Source: Pomphorhynchus laevis
Taxonomy: Eukaryota; Acanthocephala; Palaeacanthocephala; Echinorhynchida; Pomphorhynchidae
Reading direction: 5' to 3'
Assembly (NCBI GenBank): GCA_012934845.2
Contig: WNNJ02003015.1
Span: 1 to 64,000 of the forward strand
Length of the DNA stretch: 64,000 nucleotides
Made by a program: the position numbers and the translations under genes. The notes below the pieces were generated by a model. The model did not search any database. It saw nothing but the letters and a program-made list of their open reading frames with translations, and was not told where the DNA came from. Below, in pieces: positions 22,870 through 33,739 of the stretch (position 1 is the first letter of the stretch; each line of letters opens with the position of its first letter).

Positions 22870-23000
22870 TTATGTCTCATCATTAGGAAATACTTTCCAC
22901 GCTGAATGCAGATTCCAATTAGGAGAAACAATTTGTTGAAGCCATTTTTCGTCGAAGATCAATCTCTCTCTTATCATCCAGAAGTGGAGAGTACATGCTT
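22870..23000 (-). CDS. Possible terminal exon, unknown protein
   Basis: Minus-strand frame FWMIRERLIFDEKWLQQIVS followed by PNWNLHSAWKVFPNDET and a TAA. It is rich in Trp and charged residues, unlike random AT-rich translation. An acceptor could be the AG in TCATGAG at about 23003. It is the nearest exon-like segment downstream of 23171-23242. No family was recognised. Confidence 0.3.
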
Positions 23001-23170
23001 CTCATGAGCTAAAAATTTGGCAAAACGGCTGCTATAATAATTTTACCTGATAATCAGCACATCCAGATATCCAGATATTAAATCTGGGTTATAGTGCACG
23101 TAGCTTATATAAATGTAATTTTTTGAATGTTTTAGTTTTGAATTTATTAACATAAGAGGGACAAACTTAC

Positions 23171-23242
23171 CGCTAGTAGCCAAGCATTTTCTTCTTTGCC
23201 AATGAAATCATTAGCAATCATTGTTCCCGGTATTGGGTTGTT
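23171..23242 (-). CDS. Possible internal exon, SGF29 Tudor-like
   Basis: The minus-strand segment NNPIPGTMIANDFIGKEENA then WLLA ends exactly at a strong donor (GCG followed by GTAAGTTTG). A TTTACAG acceptor precedes it, although the frame stays open further upstream to about 23296. The order PG-x-M-IA-x6-EE-x-WLLA resembles the start of the first Tudor domain of SGF29 (PGDKVAARV...DEQWILAEV), a SAGA-complex histone reader. The match is about 25 residues, and the expected following exon was not found. Confidence 0.3.
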
Positions 23243-23744
23243 CTGTAAATCTGCTAAATTGTTAATGAAATGTAAAACTTTGATTATCCGAAAACATACT
23301 ATTCAAGTAAGTCGTCACATGACAGATAAACACCGCGTGCAAACTGTATCCAGCGTATATGCAATATGCACTATTGAATATCAGAAATGGAACAATTTCA
23401 AGATCTATGACATTCAGTGCAATTGCAGCAATAAAGCGAATACAATGACCAAAGTGCTTACCTATTTTCGAAAAATAAAGGATATTAAACAGTTGTTTCT
23501 TTTCTAATTATACTCTTAAACCCAGTCCATCTGATGCAGAATATAATAAATTTGCTAAGCTTGTAATATAATTCGATGAAATGACACAGTATAAAAGAAC
23601 GCATAATAACACGGCACTTGAATACTTCCTTTAAAACCAAAGCTTGGGTTAATACTATAAAATATGTCTTTGAAAGTTGTAAAAAAGTATTTATTTAAAT
23701 TATCAGTGTAAATTAATGTAATATCAGGATGCATTATTCTGTGT

Positions 23745-23925
23745 TTATTGAAATTATATACAAATGTATATGACTGTCTTAAATCCTTAAAAACTTTAAC
23801 ATTCAAATGTATATTACAATTGTATATGACTGTTTTAAATCTTTGAAAACTTTAACATTCAAATATATATTACAAATGGATATGACTATTTTAAATCTTT
23901 GAAAACTTTAACAATCAAAGCAATC
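23745..23925. repeat. 56-bp tandem repeat, about 3 copies
   Basis: TATGACTGT-TTAAATC-TT followed by AAAACTTTAACATTCAAAT recurs at 23769, 23825 and 23881, a period of exactly 56 bp. Confidence 0.8.
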
Positions 23926-24030
23926 AGAAGAATTAACTTAGCTATATGCATTAAAGGACATTAAAGGACATCCAAACACTTTAATCTAGCTATGCTAGGT
24001 TAATGTATTTTGCTCCAAAAATGACAATTA

Positions 24031-24032
<2 letters not shown>

Positions 24033-24099
<67 letters not shown>
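24033..24099. repeat. (AT)n microsatellite, about 33 units
   Basis: Uninterrupted AT dinucleotides. The frame YIYIYI that runs through it is an artefact. Confidence 0.95.
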
Positions 24100-24102
<3 letters not shown>

Positions 24103-24215
24103 TTAAACTGCTTTCGGGATCCGTTGTAGGACGCTTTCATTATATTAAATTGAATAGTAACCGAAGAAAAGAAGGACAATTATTGTATATTTACACAAAT
24201 ATTTTTAACAAAAGC

Positions 24216-24244
24216 TTTCGACTTCTCACTGAAGTCTTCGTCAG
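24216..24244 (-). other. CTGACGA-stem-loop-GAAA motif
   Basis: On the minus strand: CTGACGA, A, GACTTC-AGTGA-GAAGTC, GAAA. The six-bp stem is perfect. The pattern resembles the catalytic-core half of hammerhead ribozymes (CUGANGA, stem II, GAAA), with one extra nucleotide before the stem. Confidence 0.6.
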
Positions 24245-24505
24245 TTATATTTGTGTACTACTGCTTACACGCCGATTTTGTCGTTATGCACACTTAATCA
24301 TGAGCGTGCATAACGACAAAGTCATGAGTGTGTATATATGGAATACGCTTAGAGATCTAACAGCATGGATATTCAATTTCATATAAAGTTAATGTTTTTC
24401 TAAATGATAGGATTTATTCAAACGACCAACTATTCGGTTAATAGCCGAACACACCTGACATATATATACAAACTATAAAATGTTTGAAACATTTTTTTTG
24501 TAATC

Positions 24506-24533
24506 CTGATGATGATAGCAAGAGCTATCGAAA
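24506..24533 (+). other. CTGATGA-stem-loop-GAAA motif
   Basis: CTGATGA, T, GATAGC-AAGA-GCTATC, GAAA, with a perfect six-bp stem. It lies 290 bp from and opposite to the motif at 24216. Confidence 0.6.
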
Positions 24534-24877
24534 TATAGAATTTTTATCAAATAAAAAATATTTTCTTCTTCGTTCCTATAATAACTATATGAGCTTTAAG
24601 AGCAATTTGTTTTACTATTATTATTTTACAAAACTTTGCATTGTTTTAAAAATAAATTTAACTAAATTCGTTGAGAATTCATATATTAATTAACAAATAA
24701 AAATCTTTTTATGGAAAATTAGTTCAAATATAATGGCTTGTAGAATTAAAAGGATGGCTACCAGATGGATACTTACCGGTTAATTTTGATGTTGTGGTTT
24801 TAAAATATTATAAATTTTAAATCTACAATCGAACTGCTAGTTCTAGCTTTGAATATTCGAAAATCAATTATACTGAC

Positions 24878-25060
24878 CTCGATCGACCCAAACAAGCATA
24901 GTAATGCGACACACATTGTTAGCAGGATATGCTGGATAATATGTAAAATCGCTACGTTGGAGATTGCACGAGCACGTTTTCCATTATAATTATTGACTTC
25001 ATTTCGTTTGACCAGTGATGGAAAACATGGCATGCAACTTTGTATCTTTCTAACAAATAG
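24878..25060 (-). CDS. Probable internal exon with a transmembrane segment
   Basis: A 61-codon exon on the minus strand, bounded by TTTTCAG and GAG|GTCAGTATA, phase 0 at both ends. It starts LFVRKIQSCMPCFPSLVKRN. Residues about 35-57 (NVAILHIIQHILLTMCVALL plus CLFG) form one hydrophobic helix preceded by basic residues. Splice signals and composition support a real exon. I do not recognise the family. The exon at 26963-27124 also ends in phase 0 and uses the same donor GTCAGTATA, so both could belong to one gene. Confidence 0.4.
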
Positions 25061-26390
25061 CTGAAAATTAAAAGTGAAACAACACTGATTATTAAATAAT
25101 GGTATTAACCGGATTTGTTTTGATTGGTTTTTTAGTTGCGTTATTTGGTATTAAACTAGTCGCCTTTATAGTCGAAGATTCTTGCCGATGTGTTTCGGAA
25201 TCTGTGTTGCTAACATCCTCTAGATTTGGCGTTCTAATAGGCTAAATATAATCTAAGGATTTAACTTTTTTATAAAATAAATTTTTTATGTTTAAGTAAA
25301 GGCTAAATAAAACTTATATTAAGACTTATAAACGTATATTAAAACTTATATATTATAAACGTATATTAAGATTATGTAAAATGTGATTTTCACAGAACGC
25401 AAATGATAAATTTTCTGCCTTTATATATGCTATTTAAATAAATTATTATAATGTCTAATATATCTATTCAGTTTTAAATTCTATTGAGTATATAACTGTT
25501 TATTATTCAAAATAATCAAGTTGGTATAATAAGAGAATATCACAAATCTTATCACAAATATTTATGGTGAATTCTACAATTCATCTTAAAAATTATCATT
25601 AAAAATTAATATTTAAAAAATCATAAAAATTTTGTTTTTTTGTCGACATAGTTTGAATATTGAAACTATTTTTATAGCATAAAACTTCGGATTTATTTAT
25701 GGTTTTTATTACATGAATTGAAAGTAAAATAATTTTAATATTAATACAAAAAACAAATAAATATTTTAAAAATTAAATAATTAACTTTGTCTTTAAAAGA
25801 TAACGCTAATAAAGTTAATTGGCCCGAAGACCACAGGAACTTAAAAAACCTGAATAATACATGAAGATCTCAGGAACTTTATCTTTGTAAAATTAATAGA
25901 TTAAGTCAACCAAGATTCGCTGATTTTGTGTTTTTTCTGTTTTATACATTGATTTAAAATTACATGTTTAAATTGATTCTTTCAAAGTACAAATTATCCA
26001 TGTTTCTACTCGTTTCTTGTTATAATATTTCAATTACACTTTACGTTATTTACTTTAGACTGTGTATTGCACATAAATACATATATTGCATTTTAGAACA
26101 TTATTAAGTTTATCTCTAGAATACAATACAGAAAATCTCAAATTACTTTATTGATTTAAATACTATTTAGATGCTTATTAAAAGAAATATTATTTAAATA
26201 CATTTTTAACCAAAAACGTGCTTATATCAGCAAGTTTATTATTGGAAATTAAATGAAAAATTACAATTTGCAATTTATGATAATTCCCGGATTCCCTTAA
26301 TTTTCATTTTGTTAGAACTTCGTAAAATGGTGGCATCGTCTCATTATGTTGCTAAACTGATTTCCCTTTTATAAAACCTTATATTTTCTG
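25061..26390. other. AT-rich stretch, no gene seen
   Basis: Only AT-rich sequence and short local repeats such as AAACGTATATTAA near 25330-25370. It could be intron if the exons on either side belong together. Confidence 0.4.
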
Positions 26391-26399
26391 ATATGAATG

Positions 26400-26680
26400 T
26401 TAAATCATTGCAGTTAATCTAACTATGAAATTGAAAAATGGTAACTTCTAATTAATGCTGATAACCATATAGCATCTGCACTTTGATAATATTAAGTGGG
26501 TCACAACGATTTTGTTCACACTTCTTCACAATTATGTAGTCAGATTATTAATAAAGTCATAATAGCTGGTGACTTCAATCACTGGAACATAGATACGCTT
26601 GCAACCAAATAGGAAATTCGGTAATTCATTTCAGTACTAGTGGAAAATCTAAACTTGATTTAATATTCAAATATAAATGA
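26400..26680 (+). mobile_element. LINE endonuclease remnant
   Basis: The plus-strand frame reads KVIIAGDFNHWNIDTLATK near 26550-26610. GDFN is the Mg-binding motif of LINE endonucleases. The surrounding frame is interrupted; nothing else of the element was recognised. Confidence 0.5.
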
Positions 26681-26962
26681 TATCAACAGAAATATAATAT
26701 GTTAAATATTAAATATTATAATATTTATAATATATTAAATATTAAATTAATGTTTAATTATTAATATATTAATTTATGAATTACAATTCGCAAATCTGCT
26801 TACTATTTCCTTTATGTCTATATATAATAATTAATTAAATTTGTCGTGCAAATCACAATATGTTGTTAGCTACCAATTTGCTAAGAACAATCAAATATTA
26901 GAACCTTACGTTGTTTTACTTTAAACTGTGTATTATTTGTATATAAATAAATATATACTGAC

Positions 26963-27124
26963 CTGCTTAATATTGGACAAAGGAATAACACATTCCTTGC
27001 TATAGTCATCGTTGTAGACGATATGGGCATATGCTCCAGCTATTTTCACTATCCTAGCTCGAATAGTTTGGTCATTAAAACAACTTGGTGCTCTTATTAT
27101 GTCACCAACTTTAGCAGTCCACAT
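26963..27124 (-). CDS. Probable first coding exon, Tudor-like domain
   Basis: Minus-strand ATG at 27124 opens a 54-codon frame MWTAKVGDIIRAP ... RARIVKIAGAYAHIVYND ... CVIPLSNIKQ, ending at a donor (CAG|GTCAGTATA). The spacing VGD...RARIVKI...AHIVYND...VIPLSNI follows the beta-barrel pattern of Tudor and related methyl-lysine or arginine readers (aromatic Y and acidic loop, PLSN strand). The ATG has no in-frame upstream extension that looks coding. The downstream partner is unknown. It might join 24878-25060 (compatible phase), which would give a Tudor plus membrane protein, but I cannot show this. Confidence 0.45.
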
Positions 27125-27379
27125 TCACACCTAGCAGCACAAACAATAATACATATTGGTCTTGGCAAATCAATTGTACGTTATTAAATCATTTATATGT
27201 TTGCTCCCGAGAAATGTACGTTAACTGAAATTACTTGCAATTTGAAGTAAATTAAGATTTATTTAAATTTCGTTTTAGATAGGAATCGACTCGAACTGGC
27301 TAACTTATAAGTTTCGCTTATCGTTAAGCTTAAAATAATTGCTAACAGATGAAGTGAAGTGGACACGTAATGGAGACCT

Positions 27380-27610
27380 TTAGTGGATAGAGCGACGAAG
27401 GAAACGGGGTGATCAAGCGGGTTGCGAATAAAATTAAACCGGACAAGCGGAATCGGATACGCAGTGACTGTCATATGCTTATATCAGCACATCTTCATGG
27501 ATCTAATGAGGAAACGCCAAAGCCATGCCAGTTTCACTTAACCAGCTTCCAATATTGACTTTTGATTACGGCCAATAGGAAAAGTCTATACCTGAGAAAC
27601 GCTATTTTTA
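27380..27610 (+). mobile_element. Decayed copy of the retroelement region at 8.62-9.31 kb
   Basis: GATCAAGCGGGTTGCGAATA, then GGACAAGCGGAATCGGATAC and the following 150 bp align to 8680-8890 with many substitutions. Confidence 0.65.
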
Positions 27611-29582
27611 ATTCAATAGACAGTACATTCTTAATGTGATATTATAAGTGAAACTAATACAATTCATTGTTAATAATTTAGATTTAATTATTAACATTGC
27701 GATTTAATTATTTACGTCATGTAATATAGATTTAATATTTAATTAATAAAGGTGTAATAAAGTGTAAATTTTAGACTTATGTAAGTCTGAAATTATATTT
27801 AAGTTCCTTCAGAAACTTTTCAACTCGTTCATGCAGTATGTTTAGTCGTAATAAAACTTATATATTCTTATAAACCAGATTTTTTAACTTAAACTTTTAG
27901 AAGATAATCATTTTTATTTAAAAATTTAAAAAACGTTGACTTATCTAATATCGAGACGATTTCTCAAGCATTCATGACAACATAATGAATTTTACTTATC
28001 AGCCATAATGGCAAACAAATTCAAACTTGAATTTACAGTTGGTACCAAACAAGCCGCTAATTTGTAATTGCAAAATGACTAAAGTAATGCCCTGGAATTA
28101 GCAGTTTCCATAATATTGGACTTTAAGGATATCGACACGAATGTTGAATTTCGTGTGTTGATAGCGTTTTTCTACAAAGATAGACGTAATAAAAGGCCTT
28201 GTTCTGCTTTTGACACGTTCATTAAAAGCTGATTCATCACATGAGTAGGATAATTGACAAATAATTGACTTTTGGCAGTTTAAATTTTTGGTTCTTTACA
28301 CAAACAATTCAAAAAAAGATTTCGACAAAACTAAGGACAACACTATCGACAATATTAAGCTATTTTTTAGTTATTTTTCTATCAAGATTCATCTTCATTA
28401 TAATTTATAAAAGTGGTTTCTGTTCAAATCATTTTAATTGATTTGCAAAATGGCTTTTGTCGAATCTCAATTATTAACAAATTAATAATTAAATTATTAA
28501 TATAAATTTATAAAATTCATAATAATTTACAAAACTTTAATATTATTTTTGCAACAAATTGAGAATAATTAGATCAAACGATACCTAATCAATTATTTGA
28601 AAAATGTCACAACTTCATAAAATGCTTTGGCAGATCCGTCTTTATATCATATTATATATCTATTATAATATTAAATAAATTATCATAGAATATTATATGA
28701 TAATCTAATCTAACTATCTGTAGATTGTCATTTGATAAAATCACATTATTTGGTCAATAAATTATTATATAATGTTATGTATAATTAACGCGTTGTGTAT
28801 TATGGGTATATTGTATCATATCTAATTATCTGTAGATTATCTTTTTGATAAAATCACACTATTTGATCATTTCTAACTAGACGAGGCTGGTCATAAAAAT
28901 AGTAAAATCTATATATTGATACCTGAGCTTGTAATTATGCTATCTTAACTTGATAACAATTGCTATTATTTCAGTCAGTCACCACTTGTGCATATCTTAA
29001 ATGCATTTTTATTGCTTAAATATCAGTAAAATAAGTATCGCAAGATTATTAAGATAATTTTTTAATTAAATTCAATTAGCGCTATCTAATCGTATTAAGT
29101 TAATAAACTAGACGTTATGTAAATAATATTATGATTCTTATTTAGTTTATAAAATATTATAACTGATATTGTAAGTTTTCTATTATAACTGATAAAGTTT
29201 TTACAAAACAGCTCTGATTGGTCAGTACTCTTAATCTAATCGCTGTATCTAGCAACGCGGTTAAAGTTGTATCTCACAAATCCCTTTTATCCACACTGGC
29301 ATTGGATGATTTTATTGCCGATAAAGTATTACTTAAGCTTCACAATTTTTAAACCTCAGCATTATCTTATCATGACTGTTTGGCCGATTATAATACAGTA
29401 TAACTCATTAGATTACAACTTACAGATTATATAATTTCTTGAATTACACTTGAATTCTTTCAGATCAGACAATTTAAAATTACCGCCTTTTTACATTTGA
29501 ATAAGTCTATATAAATGACCAAATGGAATTAAAAGCAACATAAATAACTTTTTAGAAAAGAAATGCCTTAGTTGTTTAAATG
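27611..29582. other. AT-rich intergenic stretch with a 60-bp direct repeat
   Basis: No gene recognised. ATCTGTAGATT followed by TTTGATAAAATCACA-TATTTG occurs at about 28715 and 28822. Confidence 0.45.
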
Positions 29583-29622
29583 TTGGAGTTAAATTTTGTC
29601 ATGTTGGAGTTAAATTTTGTTA
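29583..29622. repeat. 21-bp tandem repeat downstream of the ankyrin gene
   Basis: ATGTTGGAGTTAAATTTTGT is present twice in tandem just past the stop codon of the ankyrin gene. Confidence 0.8.
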
Positions 29623-30531
29623 TGTTGTTTTTTCAGAATCCTTAGTATTTTCTAGTGCAACTATACAGTGAGCACATTCAATATTGTTAGCATAATCGAT
29701 AGCCTTAAAGCCGTATATATCCTCGATTTGCGTGCTTGAATTGTTAGACAGAAGAATGTCAACTAGGGAACATGCAGATTTGCTAATAGCTAACATTAGA
29801 GCTGTTTGGCCACTTGAGTTTTGACTGTCCAGTGCGCATCCTTTTTCCAGTAAAAGCTCGACAATCTCCTTAAAGCTAATATTGTGCTTGCTACATGACG
29901 AGAGCCAATGCAAAACCGTATTACCGTCGTATGATGCGTGTTTAACATCGGCATTAAGTTTTAACAATAATCTTAGTATCGAAATGTTACCGGTGGTTGC
30001 AGCCCATAACAAAGGACTATTACCGGAAAATTCGCAAACGAAATTGACATCACCACCCTTTTCCGCTAATTTTTCAATCACGTCTATATTTTCTAATACG
30101 ATAGCGTCCATTAGAGGAGTTATATGCTCATAATACGGATATCCTTCTGGTGTAGTTGTCGACTGAGTACGAACAACGTCTATTTGACAATTATGTTGAA
30201 TTAGCAAATCGATAAGTTCAAATACACGCTTGGTGTCGTTGGGAATCTTTCGTCCCATCATATGCAATGGAGAAATAACTTGCGCCACGTTGCCAACATC
30301 TACATCCGCACCGCATTCGATAAGTGTATTAGCGGACTTTGGGCTTTCACACATAATCGCATAGCCCAACGAAGTGTTTCCATCGTTGTCGATCTGTGAT
30401 GAAAGTATCCTCGGTTGCTTGCTGGCAATTGACTTTATTTTTTCGAGATTCTCTGTAGCGATAGCTGTACGAAATTTGCTGTACGAATTGGTTAGCAGTA
30501 AATGCAATTCAGAAAACGCATTACCTATCAT
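29620..30531 (-). CDS. Ankyrin-repeat protein, 303 aa, single exon
   Basis: An uninterrupted 303-codon minus-strand frame from an ATG at 30531. Ankyrin repeats run over most of the length: NDGNTSLGYAIMCESPKSAN, then GNSPLLWAATTGNISILRLL, then DGNTVLHWLSSCSKHN, then SGQTALMLAISKSACSLVDI, then YGFKAIDYANN, roughly residues 50-290. Five to seven repeats are likely, with longer loops around residues 90-140. There is no signal peptide or membrane segment and no extra domain, so it is probably a cytosolic protein-binding scaffold. The partner cannot be told from sequence. No intron is visible. It stands alone, with AT-rich DNA on both sides. Confidence 0.8.
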   Translation of the reverse strand: MIGNAFSELHLLLTNSYSKFRTAIATENLEKIKSIASKQPRILSSQIDNDGNTSLGYAIMCESPKSANTLIECGADVDVGNVAQVISPLHMMGRKIPNDTKRVFELIDLLIQHNCQIDVVRTQSTTTPEGYPYYEHITPLMDAIVLENIDVIEKLAEKGGDVNFVCEFSGNSPLLWAATTGNISILRLLLKLNADVKHASYDGNTVLHWLSSCSKHNISFKEIVELLLEKGCALDSQNSSGQTALMLAISKSACSLVDILLSNNSSTQIEDIYGFKAIDYANNIECAHCIVALENTKDSEKTT

Positions 30532-31287
30532 AGTTGCCTTCTAGTAAGTTTTCGCTTAAGAAGGAAAAACACATTTAAAAAGAACGAGTCGGTGAGAATA
30601 TACTACGTAAAACTGATATAATTAGTGATTCATTATAAAAGTTATATCGTTTTCTTAGAAGACGCTCTTATAATTGTGTAGTCCGTTAGCTTTCTCAGAC
30701 ATAAACAAGCAGAGGTTGCAACTGTGTTTTACAAACTTGGAATTTGGAAATCGGGTATGGAAATATTAAGTTTTGAAATCCAACAGCTGCATTCAATTGT
30801 AGAAATTACGATTATAAATTGGACTCTTGTGAACTGAACATAATTTGCAAAAGTACATTTTACAACATTTTAAACAAATACATGGATATAGTTTGCAATA
30901 TGATTCAAAAGTGCTTCGAGCAATATTCTGTGTTGCACTCACCGTTAAGCGTCGCGTAATTTAAAAATATACTTACCAGATGAATCATTATCACCATTTG
31001 ATTAATGAAATTCATAGCAAATTATCGAAAAATTAAACAACTTGGAATCTAACAATTTCGGTATACAAAAATACTTGTATATTTAATAATATATATAATA
31101 CATTTAATATATATAATACTTATATTTTTTTCTTTACAAATAAAGATAAATAATTATAAATAATAAATAATTATAAAAAATAAACAATTATATAAAAGAT
31201 AAACAATTGCTATATAATTCTGACAGAGGTTATATGACCGGAAAACTAAAGTCCACTGGTCAATAATAACTTGTAAGTAGAACAAAA
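30532..31287. other. Upstream region of the ankyrin gene, AT-rich
   Basis: No coding frame recognised. Any promoter of the ankyrin gene would lie here, but no diagnostic element stands out. Confidence 0.4.
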
Positions 31288-31960
31288 TAGATCAAAAATC
31301 TGAGTCTATGTATTTTTTATTATTTATAAATAAAAAATGCTAAATAAACAAAAAATAAATTAAATAAAAGATTAAAGCTAAATTAAACGTTAAAAATACT
31401 AATAATTAAACAAATAATTATAAATTAAAAATGATGCTAATTAAAATTTAAATAATTGAATAATAAATAATTAAATTATAAGAATAATAATAAATATCTT
31501 TATTTATCTTAAATACAAATAAATGAAATAAATAATTATAAAAAATTAAATGATAATTTATCTAAATTATCTATAATTTAGATAAAGTTAAAATTTAAAA
31601 TAAATAATAAATAATAAATATCTTTATTTATCTTAAATAAAAATAAATGAAATGAATAATTATAAATAATAAATGATAAAAGATTATAATTAGAATTTTA
31701 AATAAATAATAAATATAACTAATAATAAATTATAATTATTTTTATATCAAGTTAAAATTTAAAATTAAAATTTAAAATAAAAATCAATTTTTATAGATTG
31801 ACTAATAAATAACAGACGATGTATAATAATAAGGATTAGAGGTTATCATGATGAACTGCTATGTTATCAGGCTTCGACTCCTATTCCACGACCCAATGTA
31901 GCAGCGGGGCCAAATACATGCTAATGGTGTATTTTCTGTTATGAAATTTGATTATCTATT
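31288..31960 (+). repeat. Dispersed Penelope-associated repeat, long copy
   Basis: Starts CTGAGTCTATGTATTTTTTA, contains a variable AT-rich middle with internal duplication (ATAAATATCTTTATTTATCT twice), and ends in the conserved distal part with CTATGTTATCAGGCTTCGAC and GCAGCGGGGCCAAATACATG. It is the longest copy in the window. TTCGACTCC resembles a pol III B box. Confidence 0.6.
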
Positions 31961-32323
31961 TGTAAATTAAAAATAAAGCTAAATAAAATTTAAATAATTA
32001 AATAAATAATTAAACAACTTGGAATCTAACAATTTCGGTATACAAAAATACTTGTTTATATACGCTGACATTATCACTGAGTTATTAATCCCATAAAAAT
32101 GTTGATATTAAACTTGATAATTAAATCACAAGTTTAAGTAACCTTTGACCGAACAATAACACCTGCGATTTCAATATTGAAATCAATATATTAAAATAAA
32201 CAATGATTGAAAAAATCAGATCGGTGATCCGGCTAGCGGATCACACACATAAGGGAGGTTTCTAATAGATCGTTAGAATACGATCTTTTACAAAAGTAAT
32301 ATACAGAAATGTATATCTACACA

Positions 32324-32510
32324 ACTGGAGCAGTAAGCCTAGTGCATGTAACGTTGAATCGCGGTATAGACGTCCTGAGTTCGAATTCAGTCATACCAGT
32401 GTACGGAGTAAGCAGAAAATAAGGGACCCATGAGTGGGTCCCTTTAATAAGGGGTCTTGATGAGACCCTTTATTAATAAGTGGGTCTCATCAAGTGATGA
32501 GACCCACTCA
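32324..32510 (+). repeat. tRNA-derived SINE with hairpin tail
   Basis: Positions 32324-32400 fold like a tRNA: ACTGG...CCAGT acceptor, an A-box-like TAAGCCTAGTGCATG, and a T arm CTGAGTTCGAATTCAG with a good B box. The tail holds three consecutive inverted repeats: AGGGACCCA/TGGGTCCCT (about 32423-32444), GGTCT/AGACC, and a perfect 14-bp arm pair AGTGGGTCTCATCA/TGATGAGACCCACT at 32479-32508. All three contain the same GGGTC core. The 3' boundary is unclear. Confidence 0.6.
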
Positions 32511-32587
32511 GGCTGATTAGTAGCGTCCTGCTATATCAAGAATACGATCAATACCTGTGAGGATAATGTCGTGTCACAACCAGAAGA

Positions 32588-32960
32588 ATAAGATTTTATA
32601 TAATTGATAACAAGTGAAAATTTAAAAAAAAAATCAATTTTAATGAATTGACTAATAAAAATATGCTATGTATCAGAATAAGGAATATAGGCTACCAGGA
32701 CGATGCGATGAAGCTATTAGATCTTTTCAGCAATAAGTTTTTAAAATTTTGCAACTTAGTATGACAAATTAAGTGGTCTTTAATAAAACTATAAATAAAT
32801 TAAAAATAAATATAAACAATTATAAATAACAACTAATTATAAAAAATAAAAAAATGATGTATAACATTTTATATAATTTACATAAAGTTAAAATTTAAAA
32901 TAAAAATAAATTTTTATGAATCGATTAATAAATGTATTCGAAAAAGGAATAGAGGTCATT
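32588..32960 (+). repeat. Two partial Penelope-associated repeat copies in tandem
   Basis: Distal blocks at 32588-32700 (AGATTTTATATAATTGATAA ... TATCAGAATAAGGA) and 32765-32960 (ATTTTATATAATTTACATAA ... ATGAATCGATTAATAAATG). Confidence 0.55.
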
Positions 32961-33429
32961 TTAAAAAACCTAAATGTTAGCATTAAGTAAAGCAGCTTTT
33001 TAGTAAAGGTCTTAAAAGAAACTGGCTGAATTTTATATTTTAACGCAAAAATTGGCAGATTAATATTAAATTTTATATTGCGATTACAATAAAAATATTA
33101 AAATTAAATTAATTAAATCAATTTTCGAATCATGCAATTAAATCCAAACATAAAATCCAATAGTCTCCCTTACTTTATAAAGTTTTAGACTGTTTTACAA
33201 TGTGGCTTTTTGGTGTTATTTTGTCTTTAATTTTAACAATAAAATTGCGGTTTATGGTCTTATTATACATTAAGTAAAAGCATATATTACATAATGTATT
33301 TTATTATACATATAATATAATTATAATTCAATATAATCAATATTGCGATATATAATGGTAAAATAAAAATTAGTACAGCAGTAGATATTTGTAGTAATTC
33401 AATCTAAAAATTCGAAGCTGCTTAAAAAA

Positions 33430-33628
33430 ATTTGATCAAATTTCAAATTTAATAAATAAATTGATATTTACAATTTATTTTTAGTAGTTAAAAATTAAAA
33501 TTCTAAGCTATTAAAATTTGGATAAGATTTTAATTTCAAATTTTTATTTGATACAAACCATATAAAAAATTTTACTATTAATTTATAACTCAAAAAATAC
33601 GTTGACTCAGTTATCTGATCTAAGAAAG
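33430..33628 (-). repeat. Penelope-associated repeat, reverse copy
   Basis: AATACGTTGACTCAGTTATC is the reverse complement of the family's 5' signature, with AT-rich interior to its left. Confidence 0.5.
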
Positions 33629-33739
33629 TAAAAAGTAACTAAGAAAAAAAAGAGTTAAAATTATTCCAAAGACAACATCTAATCAAATAAATGTTGTTTT
33701 ACTGTTTTTTATTGAGTGCACTTGCAAATATTATTTAAT

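Noticed and set aside
24003-24386. 127-codon frame with a long YIYIYI run
   Set aside because: Produced by the (AT)n microsatellite.
29882-30133. 83-codon plus-strand frame
   Set aside because: Antisense shadow of the ankyrin gene.
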